A DNA stretch of 64,000 nucleotides. Origin: Flavobacterium psychraerolatum (lineage in GTDB: Bacteria > Bacteroidota > Bacteroidia > Flavobacteriales > Flavobacteriaceae). A program made the translations under genes and the position numbers. Below, piece after piece: positions 54,019 to 63,579 of this stretch (position 1 is the stretch's first letter; every line of letters starts with the position of its first letter). The stretch is taken from positions 33,945 to 97,944 of the forward strand of contig NZ_JAOQMX010000008.1 of the NCBI RefSeq assembly GCF_025960985.1, in the 5' to 3' direction. The notes beneath the pieces are model-generated. The model was not told where the DNA came from and searched no databases. It saw only the letters and a list, made by a program, of their open reading frames with translations.

Positions 54019-56784
54019 CTACATGTCCCCACTTTCATTACTGCGACGACCCGATTTTTTGGACTCTGATGGAGTCATACCTCCAAAGTTTTTAATTTTA
54101 TAAATCAAAGAAAACATAGCATAGCGTTTCAAAACCGTATTTTCCTCATCACGTATTGACGTATCGGTAATAGATCTAGTGTATCCTTGATTTTGATTTA
54201 AGAGATCAAAGACTTTCATTCTTGCAGTCAATGTTTTATCCAAAAAGGTATAGCCCAAACTCATATTCCATAATTTATAATCATTTCGATAGCCATTTCC
54301 AGAATTAGAATTATAGCTGTATCCAAAATCATTACTCAAAACCCATTTTTTACCAAAATAATTAGTTGCTCTCAAATTCAATTTATGAATAACATTAGAT
54401 CGTTTAGCAATCGAGTAATTTTTATAATTAGATTCTACATAAGAAAGGTTATAAGATGGAGACACCGACAACAACTCCCCATAGTTATAAGAAAAATAAG
54501 CTCTAGGACTTACAGATAAAATTTTAGCATCATAAAATACATTATTAACAAATCCTTTATCAAAAGAATAATCTGTTTTAAAAGCCATCCCGTAGCGGTA
54601 ACTATTTCCTTCTATTTTTTTATACTTGTTCCAATTTGCTCCCATACTAGATTTGTAAATATTGTTGATATTAATAAAAGTAGTAGAACTTGTACCATCT
54701 GTAGCATATACTTTTGTCGAAATAATATCACTATCAATAATATCTGTCTTCATAAAAAAGCTATATCCAGAACGTTTTTTCATATTATAATTTCTGAAAT
54801 TAAAATTAAAACTGTGCTTTTTAATAGGCTCCAAATCTGGATTCCCCACTACTGTATTAACAGGGCTACTTATATCGGTCACCGGAAGCAATTGATAAGC
54901 AGTTGGCAAGTTTACACGATAATCATACTTTAGCAAAGCATAATTAGATCGATCTACTTTGTACTTAATCTGGGTATGCCATTCTGGTATAAAATAATTT
55001 GTTTTTAAATTGGTAGTATTGCCCAAATACAAAGATGTGTTGTCATACTGAATTACCGACGTATTATTTTTTATATTAAAGGAAAAAACTTTATCATCAT
55101 AGAAAAAGCCCATTTTGGGAGAAATTACCCGTTGATTGGATGCGATATAACTAGACTGTGCATCATTAAAAACAGTATACAAATTGGTTGTTGTGTCAAA
55201 ATTATATGTTTTTTCATCTGTAATACGATTATCTGATTTGTAATCTGCCCCCACACGCAATCGAATCACAGTGGAGATAGGCTCTGTGTATTCCAACTGA
55301 GCATAATAAAGATCTTTTACTACCGAATTATCATTCATCTGATTACGCAATCGAACATTACCACTTGTAAATGATTTTGTAGAATTGTTATTGTATCCCA
55401 GCAGATCATTTTTGGAATTGCTATTGGTTAATGAAAAACTTAGGTTTCGAGAACGTTTAGCAAATCTTTTATTAAAGGTTAATTCATTATCAAAACTTAG
55501 CAAATCTGTATTTCTTGATGATGTACCACTATTCTCATTTAACAAAGCTCCCGATTCATCACTGGAAATACTCGAAGATGCACCATTGTTCTTAAAATTT
55601 GATTTGCGAAGCCTAGGCTCAAATACAACTTGAGTTGTTTCCGAGGGCTTATATTCGATTTCAAAATTAACCCTATGATTGGTGTTTTCAGTTTTTGCAT
55701 CACTGTCAGATACAGTAGTAATATTTCCGGTAGGTAAGAATCGCGTTTGAGTCGATTTTTTAGTATTTGTATTTGCACTACTATTAAAAGAATAATCGCC
55801 AGTAGTTTCTAACTGGTCAGACCATTCGTTAAAATAACTAAGACCCGCCAAATTAGTTGTTGTAATTCCTTTTCTCGAAATGGTAGCGCCCACATCGCCA
55901 TTCGAATTCCCCTTATCTTCACCAAAGGCTTCATCGATCGAAAATCCAGATAAATTAATATTATTAGTCGACCCAACAGTGCTTATACGTTGCTTCTTAT
56001 CAAATTGATTGACCAAAAAACTACCTTCATACCGATCATCTGTACCATAACCACCTAAGAATTTTCCAAAATAACCTTTATTCTTTTTTTCGTCAATAGT
56101 TAAATTCACACTCAAAAAATCAGAGGCAGCATCATCACCAGACAATTCTTCACTTTTAGTTTTAAAATCAGACACCTGAATTTTATTAATTATATCTGCA
56201 GGTAAATTTTGTAAAGCAACAGCACCATCTTTCCCAAAAAAAGCTTTACCATTTACCAAAATCTGACTCACTTCTTTTCCGTTGACCGTAATTTTGCCCT
56301 CATCATCAATTACAAACCCAGGTAATTCTTTTAAAACTGCATCAACATTATCATCAGGACGCACCTTAAATGAGGAGGCATTGTACTCCAATGTATCTTG
56401 CTTTACAATCATTGGCGGGGCTGAAGCCATAATCACTACATCTTTCAAAACATTTTCGGTGCTAAACAAATAAATAGTTCCTAAATCTTTATTCTCAGTG
56501 ACTCCACCCAACTCATCTTTATATTTCTCATGACCTACATAGGACACATTCAAAAAAACAGGGTTATCGTATTTTTTCAATCTAATCTTAAACATCCCTG
56601 CATTGTCCGTTGTAGTGGTCCCCAACTTTAAAGAATCTTTCACCACAGAAAAGTATACATTCGCAGCCTCCAAAGGTTGTTGTGTATTAATATCCAACAC
56701 TTGCCCCTGAATAAAATAACTTTCCTGAGCAGAAACAAAAAAGGAAACGAATAAGAATAGTAATAAAAAATGATTTTTCAACAT
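54019..56784 (-). CDS. TonB-receptor-like outer-membrane barrel with carboxypeptidase-like N-domain
   Basis: A 921-residue protein. Signal peptide (about 1-19, ends VSAQ), then a carboxypeptidase-regulatory-like domain (about 23-100: IQGQVLDINTQQPLEAANVY, GMFKIRLKKYDNPVFLNVSY), a plug-like region with VDAVLKELPGFVIDDEGKIT and VNGKEVSQILVNGKAFFGKD, and a large barrel. There is no clear TonB box, and this OMP_b-brl_3 type usually works without SusD. The C-terminus ends in a Ser/Lys-rich tail rather than an aromatic residue. Ligand unknown; peptide or surface-component uptake is possible. Flanked by its own terminator and der. Confidence 0.87.
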   Translation of the reverse strand: MLKNHFLLLFLFVSFFVSAQESYFIQGQVLDINTQQPLEAANVYFSVVKDSLKLGTTTTDNAGMFKIRLKKYDNPVFLNVSYVGHEKYKDELGGVTENKDLGTIYLFSTENVLKDVVIMASAPPMIVKQDTLEYNASSFKVRPDDNVDAVLKELPGFVIDDEGKITVNGKEVSQILVNGKAFFGKDGAVALQNLPADIINKIQVSDFKTKSEELSGDDAASDFLSVNLTIDEKKNKGYFGKFLGGYGTDDRYEGSFLVNQFDKKQRISTVGSTNNINLSGFSIDEAFGEDKGNSNGDVGATISRKGITTTNLAGLSYFNEWSDQLETTGDYSFNSSANTNTKKSTQTRFLPTGNITTVSDSDAKTENTNHRVNFEIEYKPSETTQVVFEPRLRKSNFKNNGASSSISSDESGALLNENSGTSSRNTDLLSFDNELTFNKRFAKRSRNLSFSLTNSNSKNDLLGYNNNSTKSFTSGNVRLRNQMNDNSVVKDLYYAQLEYTEPISTVIRLRVGADYKSDNRITDEKTYNFDTTTNLYTVFNDAQSSYIASNQRVISPKMGFFYDDKVFSFNIKNNTSVIQYDNTSLYLGNTTNLKTNYFIPEWHTQIKYKVDRSNYALLKYDYRVNLPTAYQLLPVTDISSPVNTVVGNPDLEPIKKHSFNFNFRNYNMKKRSGYSFFMKTDIIDSDIISTKVYATDGTSSTTFININNIYKSSMGANWNKYKKIEGNSYRYGMAFKTDYSFDKGFVNNVFYDAKILSVSPRAYFSYNYGELLSVSPSYNLSYVESNYKNYSIAKRSNVIHKLNLRATNYFGKKWVLSNDFGYSYNSNSGNGYRNDYKLWNMSLGYTFLDKTLTARMKVFDLLNQNQGYTRSITDTSIRDEENTVLKRYAMFSLIYKIKNFGGMTPSESKKSGRRSNESGDM

Positions 56785-56859
56785 GGTAATTTTTGGTTTG
56801 GTAGTATTTCATTTTAGGACTTCCAAACCACAGAAAGGTTTAATCTAATTGCAAAAAAA

Positions 56860-56892
56860 TACCCCGAAAAAGCAAATTGCTCTTTCGGGGTA
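56860..56892. terminator. Intrinsic terminator, likely for der
   Basis: TACCCCGAAAAAGCAA and TTGCTCTTTCGGGGTA arms around one base, with one internal mismatch, 22 bp past the der stop. Confidence 0.8.
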
Positions 56893-56914
56893 GTGAATAA
56901 AACGGTGTTTTATT

Positions 56915-58222
56915 CTATTTTTCTCTAATATAAATATCAATTGGCACACCTGAGAAATCCCAGTTGTCTCTAATTTTATTTTCTAGGTAACGCTTGTAAG
57001 GCTCTTTAACATATTGCGGTAAGTTGGCAAAAAACACAAACTGAGGTGTCTTAGTTGGTAACTGCATACAATACTTAATTTTCACATACTTCCCTTTTGT
57101 AGCTGGGGGCGGATACGCTTCAATAATTTTCAACATATAATCGTTGAATTTTGAAGTGGGAATACGTTGTTGTCTACTTTCAAATACTTTTACAGTAGCT
57201 TCCAATGCTTTTAACAAACGTTGCTTTGTCAATGCCGAAACAAAAAGGATAGGCACATCTGTAAATGGCATTAATTGCTCTCTAATTTGTTCTTCATAGT
57301 CACGAGTTGTCATCGTTTCTTTTTCGACCAAATCCCATTTGTTAACCAAAATTACAACACCTTTACGATTTTTCTCTGCCAACCAAAAAATACTTTGATC
57401 CTGGCCTTCAAATCCACGAGTTGCATCAATAATCAAAATACATATATCGGCATGCTCAATCGCACGTACAGAACGCATCACCGAATAAAACTCCAAATCT
57501 TCTTTCACCTTAGCTTTACGACGAATTCCCGCAGTATCTACCAAGTTAAATTCAAATCCAAAACGGTCAAACTTTGTATCAATTGAATCACGAGTTGTTC
57601 CTGCAATATCAGTAACAATATATCTATCTTTTCCAATCAATGAATTGATAAAACTAGATTTTCCCGCATTTGGACGTCCTACAACTGCAAAACGTGGCAA
57701 ATCAGAAGTTTCTTCAACTTCTGGTTTCTCTGGAAAAGCTTTAATCAAAGCATCCAACAAATCTCCAGTTCCACTTCCAGAAATACTTGCAAATGTGTAA
57801 TACTCACCCAATCCTAGGTTGTAAAACTCAATTGCATCTTTCTCACGCATGGCATTATCAACCTTATTAACGGCCAATAACACAGGTTTTTTAACCTTAC
57901 GAAGTAATTTTGCTACAGTATCATCCATAGGCGTAATTCCTTCCTCAACATCAACGACAAAAATAATTACATCTGCTTCGTCAATCGCCAATTCTACTTG
58001 CTTGCGAATTTCTCCTTCAAACACGTCATCAGAACCACGTACATATCCACCTGTATCAATCACAGAAAATTCTTTCCCGTTCCACTCGCTTTTACCATAG
58101 TTTCTATCACGGGTAACTCCCGAAACAGAATCTACAATAGCTTCTCTTCTTTGTATCAGCCTATTAAAAAGGGTTGATTTCCCCACATTAGGTCTTCCTA
58201 CTATCGCAACAATGTTATTCAT
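56915..58222 (-). CDS. der: GTPase Der (EngA)
   Basis: A 435-residue double GTPase needed for 50S ribosome assembly. Two G1 loops, [14 protein letters not shown] (residues 8-21) and [14 protein letters not shown] (about 181), each followed by switch DTGG/DTAG, N/TKxD motifs (NKVDNAM and NKWDLVE) and the C-terminal KH-like domain ([20 protein letters not shown]). Full length with standard ends. Divergent from the small membrane-protein gene at 58329. Confidence 0.96.
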   Translation of the reverse strand: MNNIVAIVGRPNVGKSTLFNRLIQRREAIVDSVSGVTRDRNYGKSEWNGKEFSVIDTGGYVRGSDDVFEGEIRKQVELAIDEADVIIFVVDVEEGITPMDDTVAKLLRKVKKPVLLAVNKVDNAMREKDAIEFYNLGLGEYYTFASISGSGTGDLLDALIKAFPEKPEVEETSDLPRFAVVGRPNAGKSSFINSLIGKDRYIVTDIAGTTRDSIDTKFDRFGFEFNLVDTAGIRRKAKVKEDLEFYSVMRSVRAIEHADICILIIDATRGFEGQDQSIFWLAEKNRKGVVILVNKWDLVEKETMTTRDYEEQIREQLMPFTDVPILFVSALTKQRLLKALEATVKVFESRQQRIPTSKFNDYMLKIIEAYPPPATKGKYVKIKYCMQLPTKTPQFVFFANLPQYVKEPYKRYLENKIRDNWDFSGVPIDIYIREK

Positions 58223-58328
58223 AATCTATTTTTCAAATATTCGACAAAGGTAGTGTTTAAAAGCTTGCATTTCATTTTTTTTGATATATTAGCAGTATCA
58301 CAGACAATTAGCCTTAAACCAACTTATT

Positions 58329-58826
58329 ATGGAAGTCGATAATGAAGTTAGACTCTTGTTACGTTTTCACAAAAATGTACCTCAAAAAACCAGTGTGCTA
58401 TTATCCAAATTCATAGCATTTAGTAAAACAAAACAAGAGCATTATTATGCAAAAATAAGCGGAAATCATATTTGGCTCCACATTATAGGACCGGAAAAAA
58501 AATATTTTTCCCCTCACTTACATTTAGAACTAGAAACTCCATCTGAAAATGAAACACATATCCGCGGTTTATTTGGTCCCGACCAAACCCTATGGACCTT
58601 CTTTATGTTTCTACATTTTATAATCGCAGGAATATTTCTCGTTTTCTGCGGTATACTTTACTCCAATTATGTTTTAAAAAATGCACTTACACTTGATTTT
58701 ACACTCCTAGGATTGATGGTCATTGCCTGGTTTTCACTATACTTCATTGCACGCCAAATCAGACATAGCGGTAACGACCAAATGAATGCGCTCGAAAAAG
58801 TATTCTTAGAAATTCTAGAATCATAA
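58329..58826 (+). CDS. Hypothetical two-helix membrane protein
   Basis: A 165-residue protein with a cytosolic-looking N-terminal half (about 1-85, conserved-looking NHIWLHIIGPEKKYFSPHLH) and two membrane helices (about 95-118 and 125-148, WTFFMFLHFIIAGIFLVFCG and GLMVIAWFSLYFIARQ), then a short C-terminal helix. No domain recognised. It resembles flavobacterial proteins described only as GTP-binding-region neighbours. Transcribed alone, divergent from der and closed by a strong terminator. Confidence 0.7.
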   Translation: MEVDNEVRLLLRFHKNVPQKTSVLLSKFIAFSKTKQEHYYAKISGNHIWLHIIGPEKKYFSPHLHLELETPSENETHIRGLFGPDQTLWTFFMFLHFIIAGIFLVFCGILYSNYVLKNALTLDFTLLGLMVIAWFSLYFIARQIRHSGNDQMNALEKVFLEILES

Positions 58827-58953
58827 AAATAATTGGCCAATGCAGTATTACATCACAACTCTCGATCAAAGAAACTATTACAAACCCTCTCAAACAAAGC
58901 AAACCCAAGACTGCTCTCTAGACTAAAGACTGTTAAAACAGATTAATAATCAT

Positions 58954-58998
58954 AAAAAAAGTCAGTAGTAGAAACAAATTCTAGTACTGACTTTTTTT
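58954..58998. terminator. Bidirectional intrinsic terminator
   Basis: AAAAAAAGTCAGTA (58954-58967) and its exact complement (58985-58998) with a loop of 17 nt; shared by the membrane-protein gene and era. Confidence 0.87.
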
Positions 58999-59032
58999 TA
59001 TTTAATAAATCGCTAAAAACCACGAACTTAAA

Positions 59033-59917
59033 TTAATTTTGGTTGTATCCAAAACGTTTCAACATATTAGCATTACTTCTCCAATTTTTATTCACCTTCA
59101 CATACAATTCGATATGAATTTGTTTTCCAAAGAATTTCTCTAAATCTTCACGTGACTCCACTCCTACTTTTTTCAAAGCAGCACCTTTGTGACCAATGAT
59201 AATCCCTTTTTGAGTTTCACGTTCTACCATAATAAGCGAACGGATACGAATAATAGTGTCCGTTTCATTAAATTCCTCTGTAACAATTTCAACTGCATAT
59301 GGAATTTCTTTACTATAGTTCAATAAGATTTTTTCACGAATAGTTTCGTTTACAAAAAATCGTTCTGGTTTATCAGTTAATTGATCTTTTGGATAATAGG
59401 CTGGTGATTCAGGCAATAATTCCAAAATTCGACCAAAAACTTCAGGTACATTAAAATTCTTCAAAGCAGATATTGGAAAAATCTCAGCATTTGGCACTTT
59501 TTCAGCCCAAAAAGCAACTTGTTCTTCCAATTGTTCTTGATTTGAATTATCAATTTTATTCAACAATAACAATACAGGGATTTTAGCATGAATGATTTTA
59601 TTAAAAAAAGCTTCATCCTTTAAGTTCTGTTCCCCAATCTCTACCATATATATTAAGATATCAGCATCTTCAAAAGCAGATTTCACAAAGTTCATCATCG
59701 ACTCCTGCATTTCGTAAGCTGGTTTGATAATTCCAGGGGTATCCGAAAGTATCAACTGAAAGTCCTCTCCATTTACAATTCCTAATATTCTATGTCTAGT
59801 CGTTTGTGCTTTTGAGGTGATAATAGATAACCTTTCCCCAACAAACGCATTCATTAACGTTGACTTCCCTACATTAGGATTCCCTATAATATTTACAAAA
59901 CCTGCCTTGTGTGCCAT
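59033..59917 (-). CDS. era: GTPase Era
   Basis: A 294-residue GTPase that binds the 16S rRNA 3' end during 30S maturation. G1 is [12 protein letters not shown] (12-23), the switch is LSDTPGI, NKID is LLNKIDNS, and the C-terminal KH domain (about 205-285) has ETQKGIIIGHKGAALKKVGV and FFGKQIHIELYVKVNKNWR. ATG at 59917 gives the standard start GFVNIIGNPNVGK. The tRNA-fMet genes are upstream and divergent. Confidence 0.97.
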   Translation of the reverse strand: MAHKAGFVNIIGNPNVGKSTLMNAFVGERLSIITSKAQTTRHRILGIVNGEDFQLILSDTPGIIKPAYEMQESMMNFVKSAFEDADILIYMVEIGEQNLKDEAFFNKIIHAKIPVLLLLNKIDNSNQEQLEEQVAFWAEKVPNAEIFPISALKNFNVPEVFGRILELLPESPAYYPKDQLTDKPERFFVNETIREKILLNYSKEIPYAVEIVTEEFNETDTIIRIRSLIMVERETQKGIIIGHKGAALKKVGVESREDLEKFFGKQIHIELYVKVNKNWRSNANMLKRFGYNQN

Positions 59918-59997
59918 TTACTTAATTTTTTTTAATGCTGCAAAGGTAGTCATATCAAGTCAATAGATGAAATAAAACATTTTTTAAAATTAATGTA

Positions 59998-60027
59998 TTG
60001 TTAATCTAGAAATTATATATATCTTTG
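59998..60027 (+). promoter_or_regulatory. Promoter of the initiator tRNA pair
   Basis: TTG (59998-60000), 19-bp spacer, TATCTTTG (60020-60027): a full match to the Bacteroidetes TTG-N19-TAnnTTTG pattern. It lies 143 bp before the first tRNA, divergent from era. Confidence 0.7.
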
Positions 60028-60170
60028 CACCCGAAACAACGAGGAAATGCAGTAGCAACCTCACTGAATCACATTCCTTAAAAAGAAAACAAGTTCTGAA
60101 AACATTTTGTGTACTATTAATAAACAAAGCTAGCCTAGTTGAGTTTAAAAAGCACAAGTTCAAAATATAT

Positions 60171-60243
60171 CGCGGGATAGAGCAGTAGGCAGCTCGTCGG
60201 GCTCATAACCCGAAGGTCACTGGTTCGAGTCCAGTTCCCGCTA
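60171..60243 (+). tRNA. tRNA-fMet (CAT), copy 1
   Basis: A 73-nt cloverleaf: acceptor CGCGGGA with TCCCGCT, D-arm GAGC/GCTC, anticodon arm TCGGG-CTCATAA-CCCGA (anticodon CAT at the loop centre), variable AGGTC, and T-arm ACTGG/CCAGT with TTCGAGT. Two features mark the initiator: no Watson-Crick pair at 1-72 (C against T) and three consecutive G-C pairs in the anticodon stem. The 3' CCA is not encoded. Confidence 0.93.
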
Positions 60244-60269
60244 CTAAGTTTATTAAATTTACCGTATAT

Positions 60270-60342
60270 CGCGGGATAGAGCAGTAGGCAGCTCGTCGGG
60301 CTCATAACCCGAAGGTCACTGGTTCGAGTCCAGTTCCCGCTA
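60270..60342 (+). tRNA. tRNA-fMet (CAT), copy 2
   Basis: Identical to the first copy base for base, starting 99 bp downstream with a 26-bp spacer. Same promoter; the terminator follows. A recent tandem duplication giving two initiator genes. Confidence 0.93.
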
Positions 60343-60347
60343 CTAAG

Positions 60348-60377
60348 AAAGCTTCATAGAAATATGAAGCTTTTTTT
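60348..60377 (+). terminator. Intrinsic terminator of the tRNA transcript
   Basis: AAAGCTTCATA and TATGAAGCTTT arms closed by a GAAA tetraloop, then a T-run. Confidence 0.9.
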
Positions 60378-60691
60378 ATATATTTATATTTCATAATATA
60401 AAAAACCTTGGCTGAATTTGTTGTCTACATTCTATATTCCCAAAAATTCAACAAAAATTATACTGAATTTACATCCAACCTTATTAAGCATTTTAAATCT
60501 CATAACGACATAGGATCCAAAGGCCACACATTGAAATTAAGACCACGGTCAGTAATTCATGTTGAATAATGGACAAACATTATGGAAACACTAATTTCTG
60601 AATCCTTACTATATGCTCTACCTCTCCTGCATCCCAGTAATCACTACTGTTTTTGATTTAACCCAAACCTCAGCAATAACCTGAGAACACT
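60378..60691. other. 314-bp gene-free stretch
   Basis: Between the tRNA terminator and the HxlR gene end. No coding frame, repeat or hairpin of note was seen; composition is mixed, with a few short CT-rich runs. Confidence 0.45.
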
Positions 60692-61111
60692 TTAACATAG
60701 AGCAGTCACCATAGCACTATAACCATCCTGGATTGATTTTATAATATCCGACTTGTCTAAATTTAGTCCGTCTATATTATCAATGGTAGTGAACTCGCGC
60801 ATATTATCAGTTCCCCACAAACTGAATTCAACAATAATTGGCGTCAAACTTATGCCTTTTGGGGTCAACAAATAAATATTCTCTTTCTTATTCTCAGGAA
60901 GTTTTATCTTGAATATTAGCTTATAGGTTTCTAATAATTTTAGTCGGGCAGATAAAATACTCGGTGCAATTTTCTCATCAGAATCTGATATTTCTTTGAA
61001 CGTCTTTTTGTGTTTGACGAGCATATCTCTGATGATTAACAAAGACCATTTATCGCCTACAACATCAAGTGTAGAAGAGATTGGACAGCCTGAACGAAAT
61101 TCTTTTTCCAT
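60692..61111 (-). CDS. HxlR-family transcriptional regulator
   Basis: A 139-residue protein from ATG 61111; the longer frame upstream runs through the operators and is not conserved. The HxlR core is CPISSTLDVVGDKWSLLIIR with the near-N-terminal Cys, then FKEISDSDEKIAPSILSARL, LKLLETYKLIFKIKLPENKK and YLLTPKGISLTPIIVEFSLW. This family often responds to aldehydes, quinones or redox change. Divergent from two membrane-protein genes with duplicated palindromic sites between; it likely represses both directions. Confidence 0.92.
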   Translation of the reverse strand: MEKEFRSGCPISSTLDVVGDKWSLLIIRDMLVKHKKTFKEISDSDEKIAPSILSARLKLLETYKLIFKIKLPENKKENIYLLTPKGISLTPIIVEFSLWGTDNMREFTTIDNIDGLNLDKSDIIKSIQDGYSAMVTALC

Positions 61112-61125
61112 ATTTTTTAAAATTA

Positions 61126-61179
61126 TTACTATTGATTCGATAGTAATTGTTATTTTTGCTTTCGATTCGATAGCAAAAA
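61126..61179. promoter_or_regulatory. Two tandem operators for the HxlR regulator
   Basis: Site 1, TTACTAT-N7-ATAGTAA (61126-61146). Site 2, TTTTTGCT-N11-AGCAAAAA (61153-61179). Both contain GATTCGATAG, at 61134-61143 and 61164-61173, exactly 30 bp apart (about three helical turns). They fill most of the 89 bp between the divergent starts. Confidence 0.6.
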
Positions 61180-61200
61180 TACAAAATTTAAACAACAAAT

Positions 61201-61893
61201 ATGTTAGCAGGACATTTCACAACAGCATTAATAGCGAAGCAAAAGTATCCAAAAGGAGCTTTATTATATTTTTTAATCCTATCACAATTGCAGGATTTAC
61301 TCTGGTTTACCTTTCATTATCTGGGATTAGAAACCACTACACCAAGTGATGCCTTTGATGCCACATTAAGCAATATGGCGGTTGATATGTTGTATAGTCA
61401 CGATTTGGCACCACTATTGTTTTGGTTGGCTATCGTTTTCATCATAGGGAAATTAGTATTCAAAAGCACCCAAATAGGAATAGTCAGTATGTTTCTAATC
61501 GGAATTCATTTTATTTTGGATTTCTTCTCTGGTCATATGCATCATGTATTTGGCGCAGGCACTACTGAGGCAGGACTTGGTTTGTACGCCGCTTCTCCAT
61601 ACATCGCGATTTTAATAGAAGCCATTTTTAGTGCTGTTGCACTCTGGTATTTCTTTACTGAAGAAACGAAAAAAGGCATTACACGAACTGCTACCAACAA
61701 AATAGCGATTATTGCTGTTTTCGGCTACGGAATGATCTTCATGTTACTTATCGCCACACGTTCTTTTAGAGAATTGTTGGGTATTCCAGAATTTGATTTG
61801 GGTTTTAATACCAATATGCCAACCTTAATTTTGACGTATGCTGCAATGCTTTACTGTTTGAATTATTTTGTGCCGAGATTCAAAATTGCCTAA
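61201..61893 (+). CDS. Hypothetical polytopic membrane protein
   Basis: A 230-residue protein with about six hydrophobic segments. The N-terminus MLAGHFTTALIAKQKYPKGA and the later MFLIGIHFILDFFSGHMHHV hold conserved-looking His residues, which recalls membrane-bound metal-dependent hydrolases of the YdjM kind, but the match is loose. It is the first of two genes divergent from HxlR and separated from the next by 8 bp, so they are probably one HxlR-controlled operon. Confidence 0.72.
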   Translation: MLAGHFTTALIAKQKYPKGALLYFLILSQLQDLLWFTFHYLGLETTTPSDAFDATLSNMAVDMLYSHDLAPLLFWLAIVFIIGKLVFKSTQIGIVSMFLIGIHFILDFFSGHMHHVFGAGTTEAGLGLYAASPYIAILIEAIFSAVALWYFFTEETKKGITRTATNKIAIIAVFGYGMIFMLLIATRSFRELLGIPEFDLGFNTNMPTLILTYAAMLYCLNYFVPRFKIA

Positions 61894-61901
61894 ACAACCA
61901 C

Positions 61902-62702
61902 ATGATGATAGAAGGATTTATAGGTTTAATAAAAGAATTAAAAGTGCGTAACGACGCCTTGTTTTACTTTGGTTTGTTCTGCTTACTACTTTCAGTAATT
62001 TGTATTGTATTAACAAAAACAACAGCAACACAAATTCACGGAGTAAATGCTTGGTTCAAACCTTTCAAATTTGCAGTCTCATTGGGATTGTACTCTTGGA
62101 CTATGGCTTGGTACTGCCATTATCTATCTGATTTTAATACTTCCCCTTTTAACTGGACAGTCATTATATTGTTTGGTTTTGAACTGCTGTATATTATTTT
62201 TCAAGCATCAAAGGGGCAATTATCTCATTACAATAGTAGCACACCAACCTATTCGCTGCTGTACTCACTAATGGGTTTAGTGGCCGCAGTGGTTACCTTG
62301 TATACTGCTTATATTGGATTGCTGTTTTTCACGCAGTCTTTCCCAAATTTACCATCCTATTATGTTTGGTCCATTCGTTTAGGAATTTTAATTTTTGTGG
62401 TTTTTTCATTCGAAGGAGGTTTAATGGGGTCGCGCATGAATCACAGTGTCGGTGCAATCAATGATAATTCAAATATGTGGCTCATTGGTTGGAGTAAAAC
62501 GGTGGGCGATTTGAGAGTTTCTCACTTTATAGGCATGCATGCTTTACAGCTACTTCCACTACTTTCCTTTTATATTTTTAAAAACACCAAAGCAACAATA
62601 GTTGTTTCAATTCTATATGGACTTCTTGCAGTATCAACATTAGTTCAGGCGTTAAATGGCAAACCGCTTATTACTGAAAAGAAAATAGAGGAACTGAAAT
62701 AA
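61902..62702 (+). CDS. Hypothetical seven-helix membrane protein
   Basis: A 266-residue protein with about seven membrane helices. Recurring motifs are HGVNAWFKPFKFAVSLGLYS, FEGGLMGSRMNHSVGA and VSHFIGMHALQLLPLLSFYI, with a His in each, suggesting metal or heme binding. Relatives are widespread and unnamed to my knowledge. It starts at ATG 61902, 8 bp after the previous gene (a second ATG follows immediately). Likely regulated by HxlR with its neighbour. Confidence 0.72.
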   Translation: MMIEGFIGLIKELKVRNDALFYFGLFCLLLSVICIVLTKTTATQIHGVNAWFKPFKFAVSLGLYSWTMAWYCHYLSDFNTSPFNWTVIILFGFELLYIIFQASKGQLSHYNSSTPTYSLLYSLMGLVAAVVTLYTAYIGLLFFTQSFPNLPSYYVWSIRLGILIFVVFSFEGGLMGSRMNHSVGAINDNSNMWLIGWSKTVGDLRVSHFIGMHALQLLPLLSFYIFKNTKATIVVSILYGLLAVSTLVQALNGKPLITEKKIEELK

Positions 62703-62802
62703 AAAGGGCATCAATATTGTATAAAAATAATATCAATTTAGATTAAAACACAAAGCGTTATATAAGCATTTATCAAATTAACAACACAAAATAAATTATA
62801 CT

Positions 62803-63579
62803 ATGAGACATTTTATAAGTTTAGCCATACTAATTAGCTTCTTTTCCTGTAAAAATTCTGAGAACGAAAATAATAGTACTCGAACAGAAACCGAATTAAC
62901 TCAAAAAGAGACTAAGTTCGATTCGAAAATAAAAGAGATCAGCGTAGAAGAACAAATGCTAAAACTCAATTCAGAAGTGGAGAATACTATTATCTACTGC
63001 GAAAATGATAAGTTCATCATTAAAATCGACAATCTCAAAAATGGAGATTTAAGATACAGTTCGTGGGATAAACCAAAATCAATCGCTACCAAGCCAACCC
63101 TTGTCCTCTACGACGGAAAAGTTGAAAAACAAGGAACAAGTGGAGGATACCATTATATATTTAAAAGTGACAACTGGAGTTATATCATAGAAAATAAATT
63201 TGTGGGAGAAACTGCAGAAGCAACGGGCGTTTTTCTAAAGTTGATTAATAACGGGAAACAACAGGAATATTCTAAAATGATAAATTTGACTGTCGAAAAA
63301 GATTATGATCTGAAGTCTTACTCGAAAAGCAATTTAATTGGAAATTGGTTTACACCACATAGTGCAGTAAGAAAAGTGAGCTTTTTCGATAATGGCACAT
63401 TTATATTCGATGAGGGAGATGGAAAAAAAATTGAAGGAAAATTTAAATTAATTGAAAAATCAGTAACCCTAGATTTCGATAATGGAACAGTTAAAACATT
63501 GAAAATTGGAAGAGGAAGAGAAAATACAAGCTTAACTTTAGTTGGTGAAGGAGAGAATTTTTCTAAAGAAAGAAAATGA
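62803..63579 (+). CDS. Hypothetical lipoprotein
   Basis: A 258-residue lipoprotein (lipobox SFFSCKN, Cys16). After a charged linker (about 20-55), the middle has VENTIIYCENDKFIIKIDNL and SGGYHYIFKSDNWSYIIENK, and the last 75 residues form strands with NLIGNWFTPHSAVRKVSFFD and FIFDEGDGKKIEGKFKLIEK, the pattern of lipocalin-like C-terminal domains. No function can be assigned. Monocistronic, 100 bp after the membrane protein. Confidence 0.72.
   Translation: MRHFISLAILISFFSCKNSENENNSTRTETELTQKETKFDSKIKEISVEEQMLKLNSEVENTIIYCENDKFIIKIDNLKNGDLRYSSWDKPKSIATKPTLVLYDGKVEKQGTSGGYHYIFKSDNWSYIIENKFVGETAEATGVFLKLINNGKQQEYSKMINLTVEKDYDLKSYSKSNLIGNWFTPHSAVRKVSFFDNGTFIFDEGDGKKIEGKFKLIEKSVTLDFDNGTVKTLKIGRGRENTSLTLVGEGENFSKERK

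Noticed and set aside
53884..54069. Short plus-strand frame after the porin
   Set aside because: It begins in the terminator hairpin and overlaps the end of the barrel gene on the other strand.
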